A stretch of DNA of 64,000 nucleotides from Nostoc calcicola FACHB-3891. Lineage in GTDB: Bacteria; Cyanobacteriota; Cyanobacteriia; Cyanobacteriales; Nostocaceae. This document shows positions 17,623 through 25,945 of this stretch, one piece after another. The notes beneath the pieces were generated by a model, which was not told the origin of the DNA, made no database searches, and saw only the letters and a program-made list of their open reading frames with translations. Each line of letters starts with the position of its first letter. The stretch's first letter is position 1. The DNA lies in assembly GCF_014697355.1 (NCBI RefSeq), contig NZ_JACJRQ010000028.1, positions 41,092-105,091 on the forward strand, given 5' to 3'. A program made the position numbers and the translations under genes.

Positions 17623-18936
17623 ATGAAAAGTAATCAAATTCCTCCCGGAAGCTTTGGTCTACCTGTATTAGGTGAAACACTTTCCTTTGTTCTTGACCCC
17701 GATTTTGCCAAAAAGCGCTATGACCAGTATGGGTCTATCTTCAAAACTCATATTCTTGGCAGACCAACTGTGATGATGATCGGGCCAGAGGCGTTAGAGT
17801 TAGTTTTGTCAAGCCATATGGAAAATTTTTCTTGGCGCGAGGGATGGCCTGCAAATTTCAAAATATTGCTGGGTGAATCGCTTTTTTTGCAAGATGGAGA
17901 GGAACACCGCAGAAATCGCCGCTTGATGATGCCGGCGTTGCATGGCCCTGCATTGGCGAATTATGTCGCTACTATGGAAGATATCACACGCAGTTATCTG
18001 CAAAAGTGGGAGCAGCAACAGGAGTTTACTTGGTTTCAAGAGTTTAAACTACTAACATTTGATATTGCTAGTCAATTGTTATTGGGTACGCCTCCTGGCC
18101 CCGAAGGTGTGCGCCTGAGTAAATTGTTTGCAAGTTTGACCAATGGACTGTTTGCAATTACTCGATTGTCTTTACCATTTACGAAATTTGGTAAAGCTTT
18201 AGCAGCTCGTAATCAAGTTTTAGAGTATGTAACTCAAATTGTCCGAGAACGTCAGCAAAACCCAACCAAAGATGCTTTGAGTTTGTTAGTGCAAGCTAGA
18301 GATGAAGATGGTAACAGTTTAAGTGAAAAGGAACTCGTAGCCCAAGCGGTGCTGTTACTTTTTGCTGGACATGAAACAACTACTTCGATGCTGACTTGGT
18401 TATGTGTAGAATTAGCGCGTCATCCTGAAGTTCTGGAAAAAGCTAGGGAAGAACAATTACAACTTGCAAACCAAGGTGATTTAAATTTAGAACAATTAGG
18501 AAAAATGCCTTATTTAGAACAGGTTTTATGGGAAGTTGAAAGATTGTATCAATCTGTGGGCGGTGGGTTTCGTGGTGTAGTTAAAGATTTTGAATTTAAA
18601 GGTTTTCATGTACCCGCTGGTTGGCAGCTATTTTATTCAATTAGAACTACTCATCAACTTGAAGAAATTTATTCTCAGCCTGAACGTTTTGATCCTGAGC
18701 GTTTCAGTCCTCAACGGCAAGAACACAAAAAATATCCTTTCAGTTTAGTTGGTTTCGGTGGTGGTCCGCGTGTTTGTATTGGTCTAGCTTTTGCCAAAAT
18801 GGAAATGAAAATAGTGGCTTCTAATCTTCTACGCAACTATTACTGGGAAATCTTGCCTAACCAAAATTTAGATTCAGTGCAGTTGCCGACAAATCACCCT
18901 AAAGATGGGTTGCGAGTTCGATTTCAACGTCTGTGA
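17623..18936 (+). CDS. Cytochrome P450, CYP120-like
   Basis: This 437-residue heme monooxygenase is intact. The oxygen-binding I-helix motif is FAGHETTTS, the K-helix ExxR is EVER followed by LYQSVGGGFRG, and the heme-ligand loop FGGGPRVCIGLAFAKME places the thiolate at C385. The N-terminus (PPGSFGLPVLGETLSFVLDP) resembles the CYP120/CYP26 group, whose Synechocystis member CYP120A1 hydroxylates retinoids. Retinoid or apocarotenoid hydroxylation is therefore a reasonable guess, not a demonstrated role. The product has no membrane anchor. A remnant of a second P450 lies downstream, past a GAF gene. Redox partners are not encoded here. Confidence 0.92.
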   Translation: MKSNQIPPGSFGLPVLGETLSFVLDPDFAKKRYDQYGSIFKTHILGRPTVMMIGPEALELVLSSHMENFSWREGWPANFKILLGESLFLQDGEEHRRNRRLMMPALHGPALANYVATMEDITRSYLQKWEQQQEFTWFQEFKLLTFDIASQLLLGTPPGPEGVRLSKLFASLTNGLFAITRLSLPFTKFGKALAARNQVLEYVTQIVRERQQNPTKDALSLLVQARDEDGNSLSEKELVAQAVLLLFAGHETTTSMLTWLCVELARHPEVLEKAREEQLQLANQGDLNLEQLGKMPYLEQVLWEVERLYQSVGGGFRGVVKDFEFKGFHVPAGWQLFYSIRTTHQLEEIYSQPERFDPERFSPQRQEHKKYPFSLVGFGGGPRVCIGLAFAKMEMKIVASNLLRNYYWEILPNQNLDSVQLPTNHPKDGLRVRFQRL

Positions 18937-18988
18937 AGAAGAAAAGGGGCAGGGGGCAGGGGGCAGGGAGGAAAAACCCGGAAGTCCC

Positions 18989-19462
18989 TTAACTGAGGAT
19001 TTTTCGGCTAATGGCTTCTCCAATCTCGATTAGTGTCTCTTCCTCTTCTGGAGTAAATTCGTAGGGAATCGGCTTGGCAATGCCCAAAGTACCATGCAAT
19101 TGGCCGTTTAGCATAAGTGGCACTGTAATGGAGCCTTCTACCTTGGTTTCTTTTGCTGAGGGTCTGGCCACGCCCGATTCGTCGGTTTGTAGATTGCAAA
19201 TCTGTACTGGTCGCTTGCGTTCGGCGGCGACACCCGCCATCCCTTTGCCAACGGGAATTACCGTCATTTTAGACAACAGGAATTCTGGAATGCCCTGGTA
19301 AGCCTTTAGATGCAATAATTGGGTGTCTCGATCCAGGGTATGGATAGTACCAGTAGAGCAGTCGAAAGTGGCCAGGATTTTGGTCAGCAGTTGATTCCAG
19401 TCGATGGCAGAGCTTTCGTCAGGCAGGGTATCAAAGATGGATTTGGAACTATCTAAAGTCAT
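18989..19462 (-). CDS. GAF-domain protein
   Basis: This 157-residue protein is essentially one GAF domain (about 25-155), with the family pattern FDCSTGTIHTLD, GKGMAGVAAERKRPVQICNL and a GSITVPLMLNGQLHGTLGIA core. The Cys-His of phytochrome-type bilin binding is absent, so it is probably not a photoreceptor. Free-standing GAF proteins bind small ligands or act as fRMsr-like enzymes, but the CxxC pattern of methionine sulfoxide reductases is also missing. It is inserted, in reverse orientation, between an intact P450 and a P450 remnant. Function unknown. Confidence 0.75.
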   Translation of the reverse strand: MTLDSSKSIFDTLPDESSAIDWNQLLTKILATFDCSTGTIHTLDRDTQLLHLKAYQGIPEFLLSKMTVIPVGKGMAGVAAERKRPVQICNLQTDESGVARPSAKETKVEGSITVPLMLNGQLHGTLGIAKPIPYEFTPEEEETLIEIGEAISRKILS

Positions 19463-19500
19463 AGGGCTAGGAAATGAAGTATAAACGCGGCAAGTGATTT

Positions 19501-19653
19501 GGCATAGCTTTTGCCAAAATGGAAATGAAGATTATTGCTGCTCATCTTCTACGTAGCTATGATTGGGTAATCTTACTCAATGATAGTTTAGATACAATGG
19601 GAATTCCTAATCGCCCTACAGATGGATTGCAGGTTAGATTTAAGCCCAGGTAA
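19501..19653 (+). pseudogene. 3' remnant of a second cytochrome P450
   Basis: Fifty sense codons and a TAA reproduce the C-terminus of the P450 that ends at 18936. The remnant starts GIAFAKMEMKIIAAHLLRSY, against GLAFAKMEMKIVASNLLRNY in the intact gene, and ends TDGLQVRFKPR. The heme cysteine and everything upstream are missing. This looks like a tandem paralogue whose 5' part was lost, perhaps when the GAF gene arrived. No start codon or ribosome site is visible. Confidence 0.85.
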
Positions 19654-19661
19654 GATTATTT

Positions 19662-20402
19662 ATGATAGCCCAACTACACATAGATTTACCTCACGAAGTT
19701 TTACAACGCTTGGAAAATGTCAAAGATTTTGTCGGTGAAAATTTAAATTCTCTCACGAATTCAGCCCAACAAGTTGGCGAGTCTTTGAAAGCGAAAGCGA
19801 CGACAACCACCGACCAGGCAATTGATACAGTTACGACGAGTTTAGAAGGAACTTGGCAAACGGCTGAACAATTTAAAAGCACAACATCGGGAGCAGTAAA
19901 AACAGCAATTAATTCTTCTGTGAATGATTGGCTGATACAACACCCAGTGTTTTTAAGATTAGTTCAAATAGTCAGTTGGGCAGCTAATCATCCTATTATT
20001 AGTGTGGTAATTCTGCTGTTTGCACTTGCTTTACTGTGGAGCATCATTAGAGCAATTGTCCGCTTCATTGAAACAGTTAGTTGGTCAATACTCCAAGTTC
20101 CCGTAAAATTCCTTCAGACTTTAGTTAAAGTTGGTTTTCTTTCCTTAACTAAAGTCGGGAGTTTTGCTGTTCAAGGAATCACAACTGCTAAAAAAACTGA
20201 TAATCTGCCAGCTTTACTACCGGAAAATTTGCCCGTAAATAAACAACAGCGATTAGCAGAAATATCTAGTCGATTAGAAGCAATTCAACAAGAACAACAT
20301 GAGCTTTTACAAGAAGCAGCAGATTTGATTGCTGCTGACACAATTGATATCCCAATCTCAGAAATTAAACCGCTAAAAACCTTTGAATCACATCTTGGCT
20401 GA
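19662..20402 (+). CDS. Membrane protein with coiled-coil tail
   Basis: This is a 246-residue protein of unknown family. The N-terminal 85 residues are Thr/Gln-rich amphipathic helix (SAQQVGESLKAKATTTTDQ), like apolipoprotein-like or phasin-like helices. Two hydrophobic segments follow (about 107-131 and 140-165), then a C-terminal coiled coil (QQRLAEISSRLEAIQQEQHELLQEAADL). It begins 8 bases after the P450 remnant's stop codon. Its 3' end overlaps the end of convergent urtE by 38 bases, so the two cannot have separate terminators. I infer only that it is a membrane-anchored structural or scaffold protein. Confidence 0.65.
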   Translation: MIAQLHIDLPHEVLQRLENVKDFVGENLNSLTNSAQQVGESLKAKATTTTDQAIDTVTTSLEGTWQTAEQFKSTTSGAVKTAINSSVNDWLIQHPVFLRLVQIVSWAANHPIISVVILLFALALLWSIIRAIVRFIETVSWSILQVPVKFLQTLVKVGFLSLTKVGSFAVQGITTAKKTDNLPALLPENLPVNKQQRLAEISSRLEAIQQEQHELLQEAADLIAADTIDIPISEIKPLKTFESHLG

Positions 20403-21063
20403 GTTCGGCGGTGGAACCGGAGGCGACTATACCGCCTTTTTGCATGGCGTAATAGTAATCGGCTTGACGGACAAAGTGTAAATGTTGCTCTACTAATAAA
20501 ACAGAAATGCCTGTGGTTTCGACGATGCGACGGACTGCGGCTTCAATTTCTAGGATGATGGAGGGTTGAATTCCTTCGGTGGGTTCATCTAAGACGAGTA
20601 GTTGAGGTTCTCCCATTAAAGCACGAGCGATCGCCAGTTGTTGCTGCTGTCCCCCACTCAAATCACCACCCATCCGGGAAAGCATGGTTTTTAACACCGG
20701 AAATAAACTAAAAATTTCTTCGGGAATTTCGGCTTTTTTGACTGGTTTGCGTCTGGCTTCTAAACCCAACAGCAGATTTTCTTTGACTGTTAAACGGGGG
20801 ATAATTTCACGTCCTTGGGGAACATAACCAATTCCTAACTTGGCTCTTTGGTCTGGTGATTTGGAGTTGATTAATTGTTCAGCTAAATTAATTGTACCGC
20901 TGCGGGGTTTGAGTAAACCCATGATGGTTTTGAGGAGGGTGGTTTTTCCTACACCATTACGTCCAATTAGGCAGACCATTTGCCCGGATGGTACGCTTAA
21001 ATCTACGTTGCGGAGAATGTGGCTTTCGCCGTAGTAAACGTTGAGGTTGGAGATTTTTAACAT
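20365..21063 (-). CDS. urtE: Urea ABC transporter ATP-binding protein UrtE
   Basis: This ATPase subunit powers urea import. I chose the ATG at 21063 (232 codons), where the product starts MLKISNLNVYYGESHILRNV as UrtE proteins do. The Walker A is GRNGVGKTT, the signature DLSGGQQQQLAIARAL and the Walker B QLLVLDEPTEGIQP. The LIV-type NBD motif VLLVEQHLHFVRQADYYYAM is also present. urtE usually follows urtD directly. Here a Uma2 gene and an RTX metalloprotease gene (about 3 kb) lie between them, so it probably needs its own promoter. Its 3' end overlaps the convergent gene 19662-20402. Confidence 0.92.
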   Translation of the reverse strand: MLKISNLNVYYGESHILRNVDLSVPSGQMVCLIGRNGVGKTTLLKTIMGLLKPRSGTINLAEQLINSKSPDQRAKLGIGYVPQGREIIPRLTVKENLLLGLEARRKPVKKAEIPEEIFSLFPVLKTMLSRMGGDLSGGQQQQLAIARALMGEPQLLVLDEPTEGIQPSIILEIEAAVRRIVETTGISVLLVEQHLHFVRQADYYYAMQKGGIVASGSTAELSQDVIQRFLAV

Positions 21064-21094
21064 AATAAAAATCAGTTTGTATTCAAACCGAAAC

Positions 21095-21796
21095 TTACAA
21101 AGCAGAATCAAAAATTTGCTGTGCTGTCAAGTTGAGTTGGGGGAATAAAGGCGATGCAATAAAATTATTTCCTCTAAACACAGTTATTTGATAATCTCCG
21201 TCAACTAATTCGCAAATTGTAATAGTTTTTTGTTTAGAATTACCAGTAAATCTTTTGCCACCGATCGCAGCATAGTCTACAATCCAATACTCAGGAATCC
21301 CCATCTCTTCGTAATCCCTGAACTTGTCATAATAGTCGTCTCGCCAGTTAGTACTAACCCTTACGGGTGACGCTCGAAAACTCGCTAACGCTGCGCTAAC
21401 GTCAGTTGCTTCAACGCGGGGAACCCGCGCAACGCACTGACTCACAACTTCAACAGCTAGTGGGATAGATGCAGCTTGAATAACAGTCGATTGCTTGCTC
21501 CACAAAGGTTCATTCACGAGATTGTCATGATTTAATAGCAAAATGTCAGGAGAATAGGTTGAGTTATTGCTCTGACTTTTGACAAAGGCAGTTTTGGGGA
21601 TGCGAAACGGAAGTCCCATTTGCAAGAACTGGAAGGTTATCTGTGCCGCCAAAAATCCAACAACATTTTCGTGTTCACCAGTTGGGGGTGGCATTTCTAC
21701 AATGACTCCTTTATGTAGTTCATATCGCGCCCCGTTTGAGGGGTACCACTCGATAAATTGTTCAAAGGTTACTAACTTGGGTAGGGTTTGAGTCAT
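21095..21796 (-). CDS. Uma2-family PD-(D/E)xK nuclease-like protein
   Basis: About 233 residues from the ATG at 21796, which follows an AAGGTGG ribosome site by 5 bases. The upstream GTG in the same frame is less likely. The fold is the Uma2 restriction-endonuclease-like domain abundant in cyanobacteria. It has an FEQFIEWYP start, GEHENVVGFLAAQI, the active-site Asp in YSPDILLL, Glu in PLAVEVVS and the downstream DKFRDYEEMGIPEYWIVD. Twenty-eight extra residues inserted right after PLAVEVVS push the Glu and Lys parts of the active site apart, so activity may be lost or changed. Role of Uma2 proteins is largely unknown. It separates urtE from urtD. Confidence 0.75.
   Translation of the reverse strand: MTQTLPKLVTFEQFIEWYPSNGARYELHKGVIVEMPPPTGEHENVVGFLAAQITFQFLQMGLPFRIPKTAFVKSQSNNSTYSPDILLLNHDNLVNEPLWSKQSTVIQAASIPLAVEVVSQCVARVPRVEATDVSAALASFRASPVRVSTNWRDDYYDKFRDYEEMGIPEYWIVDYAAIGGKRFTGNSKQKTITICELVDGDYQITVFRGNNFIASPLFPQLNLTAQQIFDSAL
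21356..21439. repeat. In-frame repeat insertion within the Uma2 gene
   Basis: An 84-base, repeat-like stretch (with CTCGCTAACGCTGCGCTAACG- and GCGTTGCGCGGG-type palindromes) encodes 28 residues between VVS and STNW. Without it the protein would read PLAVEVVSTNWRDDYYDKF, which is the normal Uma2 sequence. A Val-Ser is repeated on each side of the insert, as expected from a short target duplication. Confidence 0.75.
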
Positions 21797-21991
21797 AGTT
21801 ACCACCTTCACATATATTTGACTTTACCATTTGAAATTTTAGATTGAACAATCTAAAATCTCAAATGCACTTCTACCTGTGGCTCAGTTGCAAGCTATGC
21901 ATAGCCTGCAACTGAGCGAATGTCGATTTAGCTAGGCGATCGCCAATCAAAATTGGTGTGCGGATTTTAGTAAAATATTGAAGTTAACTAA

Positions 21992-23557
21992 CTACGCTTG
22001 CACGATAAAATCACTAGCTGCTAAAGTTGGCACATTAGAAAGAGTAGCAAATAGACCACCACTGCCGAAGCCAAGCGCCCTACCATTTTCGTTGTAGTAC
22101 AAAGACCCATTCCTAGAATTGTAAACAATCTTGGCATTCAGGAATTCTCCAGTCAGTGGGGTACCCAGAACGTCAAGAGTCGCAATTGCAAAATCACTGG
22201 CAGCTAAACCATTACCTGGGGCAGAAGAGAGGGCGGTAAAGGTACTCTTGCTGAGTCGAATGTTGTCGCCTTGGGAGCGATTGAAGTCGCTGATGGTATC
22301 TTGACCTACATCAGCCCTGGCAAAAGCAACCCCTGTATTATAAGCAAAAATATCGGCACCTATACCACCGATAAAAACGTCATTGCCAGCATTGCCGACA
22401 ATAACATCATTGCCAGCACCACCGATCAACCTATCATTGCCAACATTACCAATTAACCTGTCGTTGCCATTGCCACCATTAATGGTGTCGTTGCCAGCAC
22501 CGCCCTCAATAGTATCATTGCCATCATTGCCAACCAAATTATTGTTAAATTCATTACCTATAACTCGATCGTTAAAATTAGAACCGATCGCGTTTTCAAT
22601 CACTACGCTGTTAGCAATGGTAAATCCTCCAAAAATGCCCTTGGCCGAAGACACATAACCACCAGCACCTGCCCCGTCTTGAGCAGTATTGAGGGAGGCA
22701 TCATTGAGATTGATCGTCACATCAGATTGTGCGCTAATGCCATTAATTGTATCAATCCCACCAGCATCCCAAATACAGGAATAACTAGTACCAGATTGGT
22801 TGACACTAGGCAAGTAGTATGTATCGTTACCAGTTTTATAGCTATTATTTTTTCCATAAAGATACTGAATAGCGGCAATATCAAACGCCATAGGCGTGCT
22901 TTGAAGACCGTAGCCTAGTTCATTTTGGTTACCATTCTGACTGTAAAACCCAGGGTTATAGGACATAGTGGTGTAAATACCCTGGTTCAAGCCCAAGTTT
23001 CCTGTACTTCCGAAAGGTGAAGTAACCCCTGGGTAAATTGGCGAACCTCCTCCATTATCGTGAGGGTGAGCCAGCCCTAATGCATGTCCTAGTTCATGAA
23101 TTGCAACAACAAAGGCAAGGCTACCTGGAGTCCCAGCAACACTCCCACCCAGTCCTTCTCGATTAAGATAGCCTATTCCCTGTCCATCTTCTCCTGGAGG
23201 ATTGAAAATTCCCAAGGTATCGTCTAACTGAGCATTATTCACGTTATATAAGCCCAGAGTAGCAGATTGTTTATCATCTCCAACATTTTCAAATTGAATA
23301 TTAGCAACTGCTGCCCAAGCATCGAGAGCTTTTATTAAGGAATCTTTTCCTTGAGGAGTCCAGGTATTGGACGTTGTGGCGTAGTTACCGTAGTCATTAT
23401 CAAAACTTGCAGATGTGGAGTTCCAGAAAGAGTAATCAATCTTTGTTGGCGATGAACCTGAAGATGAATAATACTTCCCACCCCAGAGAATTCCATCAAT
23501 GTAAACATTGCCGGTCAAAGGCTTTTGAGCAACGGGTAAAGTAGTAGCGCGAGCCAT
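21992..23557 (-). CDS. Serralysin-like M10 metalloprotease with RTX repeats
   Basis: This 521-residue protein is a zinc protease of the metzincin M10 type. The zinc site is H154-E155-xx-H158-xxGxx-H164 (HELGHALGLAH), followed by the Met-turn TTMSYNPG at M198. The C-terminal part (about 330-400) has Ca2+-binding RTX nonapeptides such as GGAGNDTINGGNGND and GGAGNDVIVGNAGND. The last 100 residues end SDFIVQA. There is no N-terminal signal, so export by a type I system through the C-terminal signal is likely, but no secretion genes are here. Several nonamer GTAMGAAAA repeats lie about 160-195 bases before the start. The gene interrupts the urt cluster. Confidence 0.88.
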   Translation of the reverse strand: MARATTLPVAQKPLTGNVYIDGILWGGKYYSSSGSSPTKIDYSFWNSTSASFDNDYGNYATTSNTWTPQGKDSLIKALDAWAAVANIQFENVGDDKQSATLGLYNVNNAQLDDTLGIFNPPGEDGQGIGYLNREGLGGSVAGTPGSLAFVVAIHELGHALGLAHPHDNGGGSPIYPGVTSPFGSTGNLGLNQGIYTTMSYNPGFYSQNGNQNELGYGLQSTPMAFDIAAIQYLYGKNNSYKTGNDTYYLPSVNQSGTSYSCIWDAGGIDTINGISAQSDVTINLNDASLNTAQDGAGAGGYVSSAKGIFGGFTIANSVVIENAIGSNFNDRVIGNEFNNNLVGNDGNDTIEGGAGNDTINGGNGNDRLIGNVGNDRLIGGAGNDVIVGNAGNDVFIGGIGADIFAYNTGVAFARADVGQDTISDFNRSQGDNIRLSKSTFTALSSAPGNGLAASDFAIATLDVLGTPLTGEFLNAKIVYNSRNGSLYYNENGRALGFGSGGLFATLSNVPTLAASDFIVQA

Positions 23558-23715
23558 AGTTAATTGTTCCTAAATTTTAATTTCAGGTAATCAGAAAAGG
23601 GTGAGGGGGTATTGTTTAAATACTTAGTCGCGAAGTAATTGAAGAAATTCTTAGCATCCCAGTATCAAGTTACAACATTTTATAAAAATAGTTAATAGCC
23701 AATAAAAAACATCCC

Positions 23716-23751
23716 ACTTTTCGTACTTTTCGTACTTTTCTTACTTTTAAG
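23716..23751. repeat. 9-base iterated tract (ACTTTTCGT)n
   Basis: Four 9-base units, ACTTTTCGT twice, then ACTTTTCTT and ACTTTTAAG, are read on the other strand as GTAAGAAAA/GTACGAAAA. Matching units lie upstream of flv3 at 60314-60358. Confidence 0.7.
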
Positions 23752-23936
23752 TTTTTCTATTGAATAGAACTTCCTTCGATGGCTTGCTCATTTATGCAGA
23801 TATTAACGCCAGTCTGAATATTACAAGAAAGGTAATTCCAGCGGCTTTTGGCTTGGTTATTCTGTATGATTGGCGGATAGCTAGTGGTATGTCCGATTAA
23901 ATATAATCAGTTTACCCCTCGTAACTAATGCGATAA

Positions 23937-24078
23937 ACCACTAGCTCCCGCTGAGTATTTTCGAGTCGCGTCTGAATAAGTGGTGAAACACCACACCAAA
24001 TTAAAAATTTGGTGGTCAACAAGAAAGTAGCGGGTCTAAATACCCCGCTAAATTGATTGCTGAATTCTGAATTCTGTT
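23937..24078. repeat. Dispersed repeat flush with the urtD stop codon
   Basis: The tract has TTTGGTGGTC, GTAGCGGGTCTAAATACCCC and GATTGCTGAATTCTGAATTC. Variants with the same order of blocks are at 41200-41350 and 61770-61880, and a shorter one at 6170-6200. Confidence 0.6.
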
Positions 24079-24825
24079 TTAATCTTCTTGTTTTCCCAGA
24101 TATACTTCAATCACGCGGGAGTCATTTTGCACTTCTTCAAAATTCCCTTCGCACAGCACCGAACCTTCATGTAGTACTGTGACTCTCCTGGCAATTTGAC
24201 GCACGAATTCCATATCGTGTTCAATGACTAAGATTGAATGACTCTGCGCTAAAGCTAAAAGTAATTCACCAATATTATAGGTTTCTTCGTCTGTTAAACC
24301 AGCAACAGGTTCATCAACGAGTAATAAATCAGGCGACTGTGCTACTAACATGCCAATTTCTAAACGTTGCTTTTCTCCATGAGAAAGTAAAGCTGAGGGA
24401 ATATCCCCTTTGGGAGTTAAACCAATTGTTTCTAACAAACCTTTAATATTATTCTTTTCAGTCGCACCAGAACTGCCAAACAAAGTAGAAAAGACATTTT
24501 TATTGCGGTTGCTGGTAATTTCTAAATTTTCGCGGGGCGTCAAATTTAGGTAAACTCTTGGTGTTTGGAATTTGCGCCCAATTCCCAACCGCGCAATTTG
24601 ATGTTCAGAAAAAGAACGCAGGTTTTTACCTTTGAATAGAACTTGCCCAATAGTTGGTTTTACTTTCCCGGTAATTACATCCAAAAACGTTGTCTTGCCC
24701 GCACCATTTGGCCCAATTACTACTCGTAACTCACCCACATTCATGCTAAAATTTAGCTGATTTAAAGCTTTAAAACCATCAAAGCTCACAGTTACATTTT
24801 CAGTTTCCAATATTTTGGCGTTCAT
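24079..24825 (-). CDS. urtD: Urea ABC transporter ATP-binding protein UrtD
   Basis: This is the second ATPase of the urea importer. The ATG at 24825 is preferred (product begins MNAKILETENVTVSFDGFKAL) over one five codons upstream. Walker A is GPNGAGKTT, the signature LLSHGEKQRLEIGM and the Walker B DLLLVDEPVAGLTDEE. It overlaps the 3' end of urtC by 26 bases, so the two are translationally coupled. Its 3' end abuts a dispersed repeat. Length (about 248 residues) and motifs match UrtD/LivG-type subunits. Confidence 0.93.
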   Translation of the reverse strand: MNAKILETENVTVSFDGFKALNQLNFSMNVGELRVVIGPNGAGKTTFLDVITGKVKPTIGQVLFKGKNLRSFSEHQIARLGIGRKFQTPRVYLNLTPRENLEITSNRNKNVFSTLFGSSGATEKNNIKGLLETIGLTPKGDIPSALLSHGEKQRLEIGMLVAQSPDLLLVDEPVAGLTDEETYNIGELLLALAQSHSILVIEHDMEFVRQIARRVTVLHEGSVLCEGNFEEVQNDSRVIEVYLGKQED

Positions 24826-25915
24826 GTTCGACTTCGGCATCTTCTTCTAAAGCAGGATATGTAGCAATTTCTTGACGGCGTTTGAAAAGGGAAATATTCT
24901 GACTACGCAACCATCCTACTATGCCGTCAGGAAGCACCGTGACGACAATCAAAAATAGTGCGCCTTGGAAAAATAGCCAGATTTCGGCAAATTGTTCGCT
25001 TAAAAAAGTCCGGGCATAATTGACTAATAAAGTTCCCACAACTGCGCCAATTAAAGTAGCGCGTCCTCCGACAGCTACCCAAATCACCATTTCAATAGAA
25101 AAGGCAATATCCATCGCTCTGGGTGAAACAGAACCACTTTGAATGGTGTAAAATGCTCCTGCTATACCTGCGATCGCTCCTGAAACTCCAAACACCAAAA
25201 CCTTAAAATCTGTAGGGTCATACCCAGAAAATCTTACCCGACTTTCATCATCCCGAATTGCTATTAACAATCTGCCAAAGCGTCCACTTGTCAACCAGCG
25301 ACAAATTCCATAAGTAGCGGCGAGAAACACCACCGTCAACGTGTAAAAAATAAATTGTGTTTTGGTATCGCTGACCGTTGCCCCAAACAAAGTTGTAAAA
25401 TCTATCAGCCCATTTGTACCGTTAAATAACTTTTGTTGACCATTAAAAAAGTTAAAAAATACAATCGTCCCCGCTTGAGTCAAAATCGAAAAATAAACAC
25501 CCTTGAGCCGATTCCGAAATACTAAATATCCCAACAACCCTGCCAATAACCCTGGAATTAGTACCACAGCAGCCATTGTCAAAGGAAAAGAATAAAAAGG
25601 TTGCCAAAAACCTGGAAGTTCCGTAACTCCATAAAGCCCCATAAAATCGGGTAACTCACCAGGTGGAACTTGCAATTTCAGGTACATGGCGATCGCATAT
25701 CCACCCAAACCAAAGAAAATACCATGACCCAAACTCAATAAACCAGTATACCCCCAAATCAAATCAATACCCAAAGCCGCGATCGCCAGCGACAAAAACC
25801 TGCCCAACAAATTCAAACGAAACTCCGACAACACCACTGGCATAATTAGGATTAGGGAAAGTGCGATCGCTACCACCACCCCCACTTCAATCAACAATCC
25901 TCTCCTCTTCCTCAT
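24800..25915 (-). CDS. urtC: Urea ABC transporter permease UrtC
   Basis: This 371-residue inner-membrane permease is of the LivM/UrtC type, with about ten hydrophobic helices. The family segments LGIDLIWGYTGLLSLGHGIFFGLGGYA, the NDEESRVRFSGYDP coupling region as IAIRDDESRVRFSGYDP, and VWVAVGGRATLIGAVVG as IWVAVGGRATLIGAVVG are visible. It forms the transmembrane channel together with UrtB. The ribosome site is provided by heptad-like GGCGCGGAGG units just upstream. The gene ends in an acidic, soluble tail that overlaps urtD. Confidence 0.93.
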   Translation of the reverse strand: MRKRRGLLIEVGVVVAIALSLILIMPVVLSEFRLNLLGRFLSLAIAALGIDLIWGYTGLLSLGHGIFFGLGGYAIAMYLKLQVPPGELPDFMGLYGVTELPGFWQPFYSFPLTMAAVVLIPGLLAGLLGYLVFRNRLKGVYFSILTQAGTIVFFNFFNGQQKLFNGTNGLIDFTTLFGATVSDTKTQFIFYTLTVVFLAATYGICRWLTSGRFGRLLIAIRDDESRVRFSGYDPTDFKVLVFGVSGAIAGIAGAFYTIQSGSVSPRAMDIAFSIEMVIWVAVGGRATLIGAVVGTLLVNYARTFLSEQFAEIWLFFQGALFLIVVTVLPDGIVGWLRSQNISLFKRRQEIATYPALEEDAEVEHERQNIGN

Positions 25916-25945
25916 TCTCCGCGCCTCCGCGCCTCTGCGTGAAAT
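25916..25945. repeat. CGC-rich tandem repeat carrying the urtC ribosome site
   Basis: The 30 bases between urtB and urtC read, on the minus strand, CGCAGAGGCGCGGAGG then CGCGGAGA, directly before the urtC ATG. The GGAG in the last unit can pair with 16S rRNA, so the repeat serves as the ribosome binding site. Confidence 0.6.

Larger units (their letters stand above)
23558..24078. other. Intergenic region with nonamer repeats and a dispersed repeat
   Basis: This stretch contains the protease promoter. Its other contents are a 9-base periodic tract (23716-23751) and, nearer urtD, a dispersed repeat that ends in GATTGCTGAATTCTGAATTC and stops at the urtD stop codon. No gene is seen. Confidence 0.5.
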
